A stretch of DNA of 64,000 bases. Origin: Nocardia sp. NBC_00416 (GTDB taxonomy: Bacteria; Actinomycetota; Actinomycetes; Mycobacteriales; Mycobacteriaceae). The notes under the pieces are model-generated. The model searched no databases. It was not told where the DNA came from and worked only from the letters and a program-made list of their open reading frames with translations. The translations under genes were made by a program, and so were the position numbers. Shown here piece after piece: positions 50,987 through 58,455 of this stretch (its first letter is position 1; each line of letters opens with the position of its first letter). The stretch spans positions 6,140,501-6,204,500 of the forward strand of contig NZ_CP107932.1 in NCBI RefSeq assembly GCF_036032445.1. Direction: 5' to 3'.

Positions 50987-51717
50987 CAGTCCCCGCGATC
51001 GACGTCGACGGCGTCAGCGTCTACTACGGCGAAGTACAGGCACTCGACCAGGTCCGGCTGACCGTCGACGCCGGGCGGGTCTGCGCGCTGATCGGAATGA
51101 ACGGGTCCGGGAAATCGACCCTGTTCAAAACCCTCATGGGCATGATCACCCCGGACCGCGGCACGGTCCGGATCGGCGGAGACAAACCGGTGGTCGCCCG
51201 CAAGGCCGGGGCGGTCGGGTATGTGCCGCAGAACGAAGCCGTCGACTGGTCGTTCCCGCTCTCGGTGCGCGATGTGGTGACCACCGGTCGCTACGGCCGG
51301 ATGGGGTTCACCCGCCGGCCGAGCCGCGCCGACCGCGCCGCGGTGGACGAGGCGCTGGAACGGGTCGACCTGACCGATCTGGCCGACCGCCAGATCGGGC
51401 GGCTCTCCGGCGGCCAGCGCAAACGTACGTTCGTCGCCCGGGGGATCGCGCAGGGCGCCCGGATCCTGCTGCTCGACGAGCCGTTCGCCGGGGTCGACAA
51501 ACGCTCCGAGGCGACGATCACCGGGCTGTTGCGGGAGCTGGCCGCCGACGGCGCGACCGTGCTGATCTCCACCCACGACCTGCACGCGCTGCCCGGACTG
51601 GCCGACGAGGCCGTACTGCTGATGCGCCGGGTTCTCGTGCACGCGGCTCCCGAGGAGGCGCTGCGGCCGGAGAATCTCGCGCTCGCCTTCGGGCTCGACG
51701 TGATCGGACAGCGGTGA
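50983..51717 (+). CDS. Metal ABC transporter ATP-binding protein
   Basis: 244 residues. Walker A GMNGSGKST near residue 39; Q-loop VGYVPQNEAVDW; signature LSGGQRKR; Walker B ILLLDEP; H-loop STHD. The VPQNEAVDW segment is characteristic of Mn/Zn importers. Drives uptake with the neighbouring permease and binding protein. Overlaps both neighbours by 4 bp. Confidence 0.93.
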   Translation: MTVPAIDVDGVSVYYGEVQALDQVRLTVDAGRVCALIGMNGSGKSTLFKTLMGMITPDRGTVRIGGDKPVVARKAGAVGYVPQNEAVDWSFPLSVRDVVTTGRYGRMGFTRRPSRADRAAVDEALERVDLTDLADRQIGRLSGGQRKRTFVARGIAQGARILLLDEPFAGVDKRSEATITGLLRELAADGATVLISTHDLHALPGLADEAVLLMRRVLVHAAPEEALRPENLALAFGLDVIGQR

Positions 51718-52625
51718 ATCCGATGGACCTGCTCGAATTCCTTCTCGAACCGATGCGCTACGCCTTCATGGTGCGGGCCCTGACCGCCAGCGTCGTCGCG
51801 GCGACCGTGTGCGGTCTGCTGTCCTGCTGGCTGGTGCTGGTGGGATGGTCCCTGATGGGGGACGCGGTCTCCCACGCGGTGCTGCCGGGCGTGGTGCTCG
51901 CCTATATCGCCGGGGTGCCGTTCGCGGTCGGCGCGGTGGTCTTCGGGTTCTTGGCCGTCGCGTTGATCGGGTTGGTCCGGGATACCAGCCGGGTGAAAGA
52001 GGATGCCGCGATCGGCATCGTGTTCACGACGCTGTTCGCCTTCGGCCTGGTTCTCATCTCGGTGACACCCAGCAATACCGACCTCAACCACATCATCTTC
52101 GGCAACCTGCTGGGTGTGAGCCGCGAAGAGCTGATCCAGATCGCCGGGCTGGCCGCACTGGTCTTCCTCGCACTCGTGCTCAAACGACGCGACTTCACCC
52201 TCTACGCGTTCGACCCCGTCCACGCCTACGCTCTCGGTCTCAATCCCCGGGTGCTGGGCGCGACGCTGCTCGGCCTGCTCGCGCTCACCTCGGTGGTGGC
52301 CCTGCAAGCGGTGGGCGTGATCCTCGTGGTGGCGATGCTGATCATTCCCGGCGCGACCGCCTACCTGCTCACCGAGCGTTTCGGGCGGATGCTGGTGATA
52401 GCCCCGACCCTCTCGGCGGTCTGCGCGGTCATCGGTCTGTACGTGAGCTATTACGCCGACACCGCTTCCGGCGCGACCATCGTGCTGGCCCAGGGTGTCG
52501 TGTTCACCGTGGTCTATCTGTTCGCGCCCAGGCAGGGTCTGATCGGTTCCCGCCTCGCCGCTGTCCGGCGCCGCGGGCGGGACGGGTCCGCGATCGCTCC
52601 CGAGGCGGCCGCCGAACCGCGCTGA
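51714..52625 (+). CDS. Metal ABC transporter permease
   Basis: 303 residues with about eight membrane helices of the ZnuB/MntB type. LVGWSLMGDAVSHAVLPGVVLAY near residue 43 is the ABC-3 permease signature, with SVVALQAVGVILVVAMLIIPGATAYLL further on. GTG 51714 overlaps the ATPase stop (GTGA). Last gene of the importer; convergent with radC. Confidence 0.92.
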   Translation: MNPMDLLEFLLEPMRYAFMVRALTASVVAATVCGLLSCWLVLVGWSLMGDAVSHAVLPGVVLAYIAGVPFAVGAVVFGFLAVALIGLVRDTSRVKEDAAIGIVFTTLFAFGLVLISVTPSNTDLNHIIFGNLLGVSREELIQIAGLAALVFLALVLKRRDFTLYAFDPVHAYALGLNPRVLGATLLGLLALTSVVALQAVGVILVVAMLIIPGATAYLLTERFGRMLVIAPTLSAVCAVIGLYVSYYADTASGATIVLAQGVVFTVVYLFAPRQGLIGSRLAAVRRRGRDGSAIAPEAAAEPR

Positions 52626-52637
52626 GCGGCGGCGCAT

Positions 52638-53321
52638 TCACAGCAGCATCTCCTCCCATGGGGCGGCCCGCCGCCAACTCTCGCCCGCGAGCACTACATG
52701 GTCCAGGAACCGCAGCCCGACGGTTCGCGCCGCCGCGGCGAGCAGGGTACTGGCGCGACGGTCGTCCGGGCTGGGAGTCGGGTCGCCGGACGGGTGATTG
52801 TGGGCGAGCGCGAAGGCGCGGCCGTCGTGGCGCAATACCGTATTCAAGATCTCGCGGACCGGCACGGCGACCTCGTCGATCGCGCCCTCGGCGACGAAGA
52901 CCCGCTGTCGCGGCCGATTGCGGGCGTCGCAGACCAGTACCAGCAGCCGCTCCACCCGCGCCCCGGCGAACAGCGGGCCCGCCGCGCGCGCCACATCCTC
53001 GGCCCGCAACAGTGGCGCCGCAGTCTGTGTGCTGACGCGGGACCGGGCGGCGAGCTGGAACGCGGCGGTGATCGACGCCGCCTTGGCCACACCCACCCCG
53101 GACTGTCGCAGCAACTCCTCCGGCCGGGCCGACGCCAGACCGGCCACCCCGCCGAACTCGGTGAGCAGGGCAAAGGCGAGTTCCAGGGCGCTCTCCCCGC
53201 GGCGGCCCTGACCGAGTAACAGCGCGAGCAACTCACCGTCGCTCAGCGCCTGCGGTCCGAGCGCTCGCAGCCGTTCTCGCGGCCGCTGTGCCACGGGCAG
53301 ATCGGTGATCGGTACCGGCAT
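52638..53321 (-). CDS. radC: RadC-family JAB/MPN domain protein
   Basis: 227 residues. N-terminal helix-hairpin-helix (PRERLRALGPQALSDGELLALLLGQG). The C-terminal JAMM metalloprotease-like motif is ALAHNHPSGDPTPSPDD, with the partner Glu in the region VPVREILNTVL. Named after a DNA repair gene, but its cellular role is unsettled; a JAMM-type metal site is predicted. ATG 53321 begins the family N-terminus. Confidence 0.9.
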   Translation of the reverse strand: MPVPITDLPVAQRPRERLRALGPQALSDGELLALLLGQGRRGESALELAFALLTEFGGVAGLASARPEELLRQSGVGVAKAASITAAFQLAARSRVSTQTAAPLLRAEDVARAAGPLFAGARVERLLVLVCDARNRPRQRVFVAEGAIDEVAVPVREILNTVLRHDGRAFALAHNHPSGDPTPSPDDRRASTLLAAAARTVGLRFLDHVVLAGESWRRAAPWEEMLL

Positions 53322-53422
53322 GGCTCCCCCTCCAGACTCCGTGCGTCCGGATCATGCCAGTCGGTACCGACAGTGTCGGTGGGTCCGGCCCGGCCGGGCG
53401 ACTCCCGAGAATTCCGGCGGGG

Positions 53423-53620
53423 TCAGCCGTCGACGACCGCGGGCTGCGGGGAACGAGTCAGCGCAGACGCGGCGAGACGCTCGAAATGCCGCAGCTGCCG
53501 CTCGTGCACCACGATCCGGCGCAGCGCCTCGTGAATGGTCGCCTTACTGTTCGCGGTACCCATGATGGCGCCGGCGGCCGCCAGCAGGTCCTGGTCCAGA
53601 TCGATCCGCACGGTCGGCAT
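53423..53620 (-). CDS. VapB-type antitoxin, apparently without a partner toxin
   Basis: 65 residues. MPTVRIDLDQDLLAAAGAIMG ... SKATIHEALRRIVVHERQ is the VapB ribbon-helix-helix of the DUF2191-like type: strand, helix A with NSKATIHEAL, helix B. AGGAGG lies directly before ATG 53620. A VapC toxin would normally follow within a few bases, but only ~100 bp remain before radC and they hold no PIN-domain gene. It may act as an orphan regulator or partner an unlinked toxin. Confidence 0.78.
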   Translation of the reverse strand: MPTVRIDLDQDLLAAAGAIMGTANSKATIHEALRRIVVHERQLRHFERLAASALTRSPQPAVVDG

Positions 53621-53839
53621 GCGTCCTCCTTCGTACATCCGCCGGGTGCGGCGGCGTGTCACCCCATGCGGGATGAACCGGCAGCGGCTGCGCAACGACA
53701 AACCCCGCTGGCCAGACAGTTTGCCCAGTCGGTGCCGGTTTATCGACAAAATGTGCGCGGTGTGTCCACATCGAGACCTGGCGCGCCAGGGACGAGCCCG
53801 TTCACTGCCGCCGGTGCGGTATCGGAGCGGGTTGCGAGG

Positions 53840-55099
53840 TCAGCGCGGAGTGAGCCGGGATTCGAAATTGCGTTCGAGTTCCCGCCAGGCGCGTGACTCG
53901 GCATCGAACGGCGGATTGGGCGCCATCCGGGTCGGGTCCGGGTTCAGCAGGTACGAGATGTACCAGCCGAGGGGTGTCGATTTGGCCAGCGCCTGTTCCA
54001 CCGCGTTGTCGTCGGCGTAGTCGGCGGCATCGGAGAAAAGTTCCAGAACCAGATCGAGCTGCTCGGTGTCGACCGCTTCCGGCCCCGTCGCCAGATCATC
54101 GGCCAGGCCGGGCAGGACGTAGACGTTCTCCTCGGTGACCTCGACCTCGAGCGATCCGTCGATGGCCGCGGTCTGCACTTCGGCGAAGGTGCTCACCCGG
54201 GCGAGATCGTGTTCGTGATCGTCGGCGAGGTAGCGTGCCAGCGCGCGTTCGCTGCCGAAAACCGAGATGGCCTTCGTGGCCCCGAGGAAGATCGGCTCGT
54301 CGTCGAGATAGCAGCGCAGGGTGAAGTATTCGGTATCGGCCGTCACGATCTTGACAGGGTCGATCCCGACCTCCTCCCAGAAGGTGAGTTCCGCGTCGTC
54401 GTCGTCTTCGGAGTCGTCGTCCTCGTCCAGGTCGACGGGCTCGAAATCACTGTCGTCGTCGGTATCGGCCGCGTCGTCGGCGTCGACCTCGTTCTCCTCG
54501 GCGGCCAGCAACTCGGCTTCGGCCAGCGCGACCGCTGCGGCGTCGACCTCCGGGACGCGCACCACCGAATCGATGGCGTCGAGGACGTCGTCCCAGCTCT
54601 TGGCGACCGCGGCGCCGATCCGATCCCACAGCTCCAGACCCTCGCGGCCCGCGAACATATGGGTGCCACCGGCCAGCGCGCTGAGCGACGGGTGTGAGCC
54701 GAAGAACTTGGTGACCGTCTCGAGCTCGCAGACCTCGCCGATATTGCGCACCATGGCCAGGGTGTCTTCCAGCTCGGCGATGGTGTCCACATCCGGATCA
54801 CCGGCGGCCAGTTCCGGCACCCCGACAAGATCGAACGAGTAGTTGTCGTCGGGCTCGAGTTCGGCGGCCGACAAACCCGCGACGACCTTCCAGGCCGGAT
54901 GCTCGACCAGGTCGTTATCGGAGTCGGTCCGGATGAAGGCCGCTAGCTCGGCCACCGACTCGAAGCCGTAGAGGGCGTCCTCGTGTCCTAGGAACGCCTC
55001 CCACTCGTCGTCACCGTCACGCCAGCGCGGTGCCCACAGGGTGACAAGATCGCCGTCGGTCAAACCGAGCTCGATCGGGACGATGTCTCCAGAAGCCAT
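53840..55099 (-). CDS. Conserved actinobacterial protein (Rv3311-like), acidic insert
   Basis: 419 residues, matching the length of M. tuberculosis Rv3311, and in the same neighbourhood (between sdhCDAB and upp). No enzyme motif; the N-terminal half contains SGDIVPIELGLTDGDLVTLWAPRWRDGDDEWEAFLG in pieces. Residues 201-237 are a run of Asp/Glu (for example DEDDDSEDDDD). Some homologues are annotated 'primosomal protein' without support. ATG 55099 begins the conserved part; the longer open frame upstream comes from tandem repeats. Confidence 0.75.
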   Translation of the reverse strand: MASGDIVPIELGLTDGDLVTLWAPRWRDGDDEWEAFLGHEDALYGFESVAELAAFIRTDSDNDLVEHPAWKVVAGLSAAELEPDDNYSFDLVGVPELAAGDPDVDTIAELEDTLAMVRNIGEVCELETVTKFFGSHPSLSALAGGTHMFAGREGLELWDRIGAAVAKSWDDVLDAIDSVVRVPEVDAAAVALAEAELLAAEENEVDADDAADTDDDSDFEPVDLDEDDDSEDDDDAELTFWEEVGIDPVKIVTADTEYFTLRCYLDDEPIFLGATKAISVFGSERALARYLADDHEHDLARVSTFAEVQTAAIDGSLEVEVTEENVYVLPGLADDLATGPEAVDTEQLDLVLELFSDAADYADDNAVEQALAKSTPLGWYISYLLNPDPTRMAPNPPFDAESRAWRELERNFESRLTPR

Positions 55100-55159
55100 A
55101 TGGGGAAGCCTAATATGTCCAGCACGGCAGGGCCTACCCCTGGTCCGCGCACGGTCGTG

Positions 55160-55397
55160 GCGGAGGTTGAGGTAGGCATTTGGCGCGCGGCCGGAGCAGG
55201 GGTTGAGGTAGGCAGTTCGCGCATGGCCGGAGCGGGGGTTGAGGTAGGCAGTTCGCGTGCGGCCGGAGCGGGGGTTGAGGTAGGCAGTTCGCGCGTGGCC
55301 GGAGCGGGGGTTGAGGTACGCAGTTCGCGCATGGCCGGAGCGGGGGTTGAGGTACGCAGTTCGCGCATGGCCGGAGCGGAGGCGGAGGTACGCCCGG
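55160..55397. repeat. 36-bp tandem repeat, six to seven units
   Basis: The unit reads GGTTGAGGTAGGCAGTTCGC + GCATGGCCGGAGCGGG (36 bp). Units vary by a few bases (TAGGC/TACGC, GCATGG/GCGTGG/GTGCGG). As 36 is a multiple of three, the repeat stays open in several frames, giving spurious GAGVEVGSSRMA-type peptides. It fills the gap between the Rv3311-like and YbaB genes. Its reverse complement shares about 12-20 bp cores with the repeat at 63627-63887. Confidence 0.85.
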
Positions 55398-55453
55398 CTG
55401 CAATCCACACGCAGCCGCGGGTCCGGCCGATCTACGCCTGATGCGTTTCGCGA

Positions 55454-55792
55454 TCAGGCGCCGTCCGGCCCACTTCCCGCCCCTGCCTCCTGCGCCGGGG
55501 CGAACGATTCGTTCAGTGCGGCAACGACCTCCGAGCGCTGACCCCCGGCGTCTTCGGCGGCCTGCCGGCAGGCCCAGATGATGAGCTGCGCCGTTTCGGC
55601 GGGAGGCAGCGTCGTCACGGCCTCGGTGAGCTGCAGACTCACCAGCGCGCCGTCGCTGTTCACCTCGGCGCTCACCATTCCGTCTTCGGTGGTGAACCGG
55701 CCACGGACCTGCTTGAGTCCGTACAGCGCCGCTTCGAGCGCCTCCAGTTTCTGCGTGGCCCCGGCGACCAGGGCGTCCATTTCCGCGCTCAT
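55454..55792 (-). CDS. YbaB/EbfC-family nucleoid-associated protein
   Basis: 112 residues. EMDALVAGATQKLEALEAALYGLKQVRG as an N-terminal helix, then EDGMVSAEVNSDGALVSLQLTEAVTTLPPAETAQLIIWACRQAAEDA: the YbaB strand-strand-helix fold. YbaB proteins bind DNA as dimers, but many actinobacterial ESX-linked members have unknown targets. Last gene of the EspC/NlpC/EspD-like cluster. Confidence 0.8.
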   Translation of the reverse strand: MSAEMDALVAGATQKLEALEAALYGLKQVRGRFTTEDGMVSAEVNSDGALVSLQLTEAVTTLPPAETAQLIIWACRQAAEDAGGQRSEVVAALNESFAPAQEAGAGSGPDGA

Positions 55793-55850
55793 GCGTGCCT
55801 CCTGGATCCGAGCGGGTGTGCGTCGTATCGGTGCCGCGAGGGCCGGCGAC

Positions 55851-56219
55851 TCATACCGGCCTCATCCAGCTCGTCGGGCCGGTGTCGTCATCGTCCATTC
55901 GGTCCAGTTCGTCCACGGCTTGGCGGCGGGTCGGCAGGCCCAGTTGGTCGAGGATGTCCTCGGGCATTCCGTTCTCCGCCAGCATTTCCCGGCGTTTGGC
56001 CTTGGCCGCGATGGTGGAGCGGTGGGTCAACCGCAGGATCTCGTCGGCGAGTGCGCGAGCGCCGTAACGGTATTCGCTGCGCTCGAATTTGATCTCCACC
56101 GGCATGCCCTGGTCGGTGGCGCGTACCGATAGGGTGCCGGCCCGATTGCGGCTCGCCGCCATCGTGACATTCGGCACCTCGGGAACCTGCTGCTCACTCA
56201 TATTCTGTCCACTCGTCAT
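55851..56219 (-). CDS. EspD-like ESX-associated protein
   Basis: 122 residues, soluble. The core NRAGTLSVRATDQGMPVEIKF ... ALADEILRLTHRSTIAAKAKRREML resembles, by eye, the EspD (Rv3614c) segment with TVSVSTLMDGRI ... LASEILVIADLARQKAQ. Acidic DDDD near the end. In mycobacteria EspD stabilises and co-exports EspA/EspC. Here it sits next to an EspC-like and a WXG/NlpC protein, supporting the reading. ATG 56219 or the ATG six codons later could be the start. Confidence 0.55.
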   Translation of the reverse strand: MTSGQNMSEQQVPEVPNVTMAASRNRAGTLSVRATDQGMPVEIKFERSEYRYGARALADEILRLTHRSTIAAKAKRREMLAENGMPEDILDQLGLPTRRQAVDELDRMDDDDTGPTSWMRPV

Positions 56220-56262
56220 GATCGGATGGCTCCCGCTGCGGGTGCCGGCGGGTACGGACGGT

Positions 56263-57357
56263 TCATTCCGTCGGCCGGTAGAACCCGAGGAACTCCATCC
56301 CGCTGTTCTCGGTCCGCACCGAACTGATCTGCACCGGATCGCCGGCTTCGATCAACTGTCCGTTGCCGACGACCATGGCCACATGGCCGTCCCATACGGC
56401 CAGATCGCCGGGCATCAGATCACCGGGCGATACCGGGGTGGCGCCGTTGGCCTGTTCGTGGGCCAGCCTGGGCAGTTCCACACCGGCCTCGCCGTAGGCG
56501 TACTTCGTCATCCCGCTGCAGTCCAACCCGGAACCGGGGCTGTTGCCGCCCCAGACATACGGCGTGCCGAGGGTTCCTATCGCCGCCTTCACCGCGGTGG
56601 CTGCCTTCTCGTTCGGCGCCTCCACCACACTGCCGTCCGGCAGGGTGACCTTCACGCCCTCGCCCTCCGCGGCGCCGGTCGAGGTCGACGTTTTGCTGGG
56701 GGTTCCCGCGCTCGTCTTGGTCGTGGCGCCGCTCGGGCTCGACATCGCGGTGCTCATCATCGAACCGGCCACGCCGGCGACATTGCTGAGGCCGGAGGTC
56801 ACGGTCGAAATGGCCTGGGTACTCACCGGCGCGGTACTCGCCGCGGCGGGAGTGGGCGGCGGCGGGGTCAGTTCGTTCATCGACGCGGTCTGGGTCTGCA
56901 GGTCGTTCTGCACCCTGCCGACGACGCCCAGCGCCTGCCCCAGATGGTCGATCGCGGACCCGACCAGCAGCGACAGGCCCGCCGGCGTGCCCAGTGTGGG
57001 CGCCGCGGCGGTCGCGGTGTTCACGAACGACTGCGCGATCGCGGTCAGATCCTTGTTGCCGGTCTCGACATGAGCCGCGGCCTGGCCCATCACCGTGGCC
57101 ATCTCGTTGCCGCGATCGGAGATGCTCGCGGCCGAGGTCTGCACCCGCAGGGCCTTGGAGGTCGCGGCATCCGCGCCGGTTCCGTCCCACGCGGTGTTCA
57201 TCTGATTGATGCCCGTGCGCCCCAGCGCGTGCACCTGGTCGATGGCGGTGGAGGCCGCGCGCAGCGAATCACCGGGGCCGCCGGTCGCCAGCACTCCGGT
57301 ACCGAAGCTGGCCAGCAGCTCGAGAATCGGCTCGGCCAGCGATTTGATATCGATCAC
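56263..57357 (-). CDS. ESX-associated protein with WXG-like N-terminus and NlpC/P60 peptidase domain
   Basis: 364 residues from GTG 57357 (GGGGAG 7 bp upstream; a GTG seven codons earlier is possible). Residues ~1-165 are helical with a WDG turn (NTAWDGTGAD, W57), as in WXG100/EspA-like proteins. Pro/Ala/Ser/Thr linker ~165-235. The NlpC/P60 domain has C280 (GLDCSGM) and H325 (DGHVAMV), predicted to cut peptidoglycan stem peptides. No Sec signal, so export through a type VII system is inferred. Confidence 0.78.
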   Translation of the reverse strand: MIDIKSLAEPILELLASFGTGVLATGGPGDSLRAASTAIDQVHALGRTGINQMNTAWDGTGADAATSKALRVQTSAASISDRGNEMATVMGQAAAHVETGNKDLTAIAQSFVNTATAAAPTLGTPAGLSLLVGSAIDHLGQALGVVGRVQNDLQTQTASMNELTPPPPTPAAASTAPVSTQAISTVTSGLSNVAGVAGSMMSTAMSSPSGATTKTSAGTPSKTSTSTGAAEGEGVKVTLPDGSVVEAPNEKAATAVKAAIGTLGTPYVWGGNSPGSGLDCSGMTKYAYGEAGVELPRLAHEQANGATPVSPGDLMPGDLAVWDGHVAMVVGNGQLIEAGDPVQISSVRTENSGMEFLGFYRPTE

Positions 57358-57361
57358 CGGG

Positions 57362-57676
57362 TCACTCCCCGGCGGCACCGCGCAGGGCGGCCGCGGTGCT
57401 GATATCGGCCTCGGCGTAACTCACCGCGGCGACGCCCGCCGCCCCGCCCATCGTGCCCAGCACCGCGGACAGTTGCCCGATCGTCGCCAGATGACCGGCG
57501 TGCGCGGCAGTGTAGGCCGCCAGGAAATCACCGCCGACCAGACCGAATATCGGTCCCAGGATCGCGGGCCCGGCACCGGATGCTCCCGTCCCCGCCGCCG
57601 CGAGTTCGGCGGCCATTACTCCGGCGGTGGCGCCGTAGGCCGCGATGCCGTCGGCATCGGCTGAGATGTTCACCAT
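57362..57676 (-). CDS. EspC-like type VII secretion target (PF10824-like)
   Basis: 104 residues. SADADGIAAYGATAGVMAAELAAAG at the N-terminus, FLAAYTAAHAGHLATIGQ in the middle and SYAEADISTAAAL near the end. This matches the EspC-type ESX substrate family. Y87-x-x-x-D91 is the YxxxD secretion signal. Stops 4 bp before the NlpC/P60 gene, so the two are likely co-translated and co-secreted. No ESX machinery genes are in the window. Confidence 0.8.
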   Translation of the reverse strand: MVNISADADGIAAYGATAGVMAAELAAAGTGASGAGPAILGPIFGLVGGDFLAAYTAAHAGHLATIGQLSAVLGTMGGAAGVAAVSYAEADISTAAALRGAAGE

Positions 57677-57827
57677 CAGTGGTTCCCCCATCGACTTCGT
57701 TAACGGGCAGAGTATGTCATCTACCGGTTTCGACGCACCGGCTTCGCACACGGTTCCGCGAAAATCGAACTCGCGAAAAGTCCCGGCGAGGCGGCGGTAT
57801 ACGCATGGTCGACTTTATCGTTCCCTC

Positions 57828-58451
57828 ATGCGCACGCACACCCTGGATCATCCGCTCGTGGCGATACTGCTCACCGCGCTCCGCGACGAGCGCACACCCG
57901 ACCCGGCTTTCCGGGCCGCCCTGCGTGATCTGTCCAGGCTGCTGGTCTACGAGGCGCTGCGCGACGCTGCGGTGGAGCATTTCGACATCACCACCCCGGT
58001 CGCGCCCACCCAGGGCGTGCGCTTGGCCCGTCCACCGCTGCTGGTGCCGGTGCTGCGGGCCGGACTGGGCATGGTGGACGCCGCCACCGACCTCATCCCG
58101 GACTCGCAGGTGGGATTCGTCGGTGTCGCGCGCGACGAGCGGACACATCAGCCGGTGCCCTATCTGGAATCGCTGCCCGACGACCTGTCTTCGACCCCCG
58201 TCATGGTGCTGGACCCGATGCTGGCCACCGGCGGATCCATGCTGCACACACTGGGGCTGCTGGCCGGCCGCGGCGCGACCGACATCACCGCGGTATGTGT
58301 GGTGGCGGCGCCCGAAGGTATCGCCGCGCTGGCGGGTTCGGGATACCCGGTGCGGCTGGTGACGGCCGTGATCGACGACCGGCTCAACGCCGACGCCTAT
58401 ATCGTGCCCGGACTCGGGGACGCGGGGGACCGGCAGTTCGGGCCGCGCTGA
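57828..58451 (+). CDS. upp: Uracil phosphoribosyltransferase
   Basis: 207 residues, the normal length. PRPP-binding loop MVLDPMLATGGSMLHTLGLL; uracil site near YIVPGLGDAGDRQFG. Converts uracil and PRPP to UMP, using uracil released by deoA-type phosphorolysis. Divergent from the ESX-associated cluster; ends 4 bp from the convergent pmmB stop. Confidence 0.94.
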   Translation: MRTHTLDHPLVAILLTALRDERTPDPAFRAALRDLSRLLVYEALRDAAVEHFDITTPVAPTQGVRLARPPLLVPVLRAGLGMVDAATDLIPDSQVGFVGVARDERTHQPVPYLESLPDDLSSTPVMVLDPMLATGGSMLHTLGLLAGRGATDITAVCVVAAPEGIAALAGSGYPVRLVTAVIDDRLNADAYIVPGLGDAGDRQFGPR

Positions 58452-58455
58452 ACGG

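Noticed and set aside
55160..55397. CRISPR-like array
   Set aside because: Units are contiguous 36-bp copies without unique spacers, and no cas genes are present; the same reasoning applies to 63627-63887.
55100..55408. N-terminal extension of the Rv3311-like protein with RSGHARTAYLNP repeats
   Set aside because: It is the in-frame translation of the 36-bp DNA repeat; the conserved protein begins at ATG 55099.
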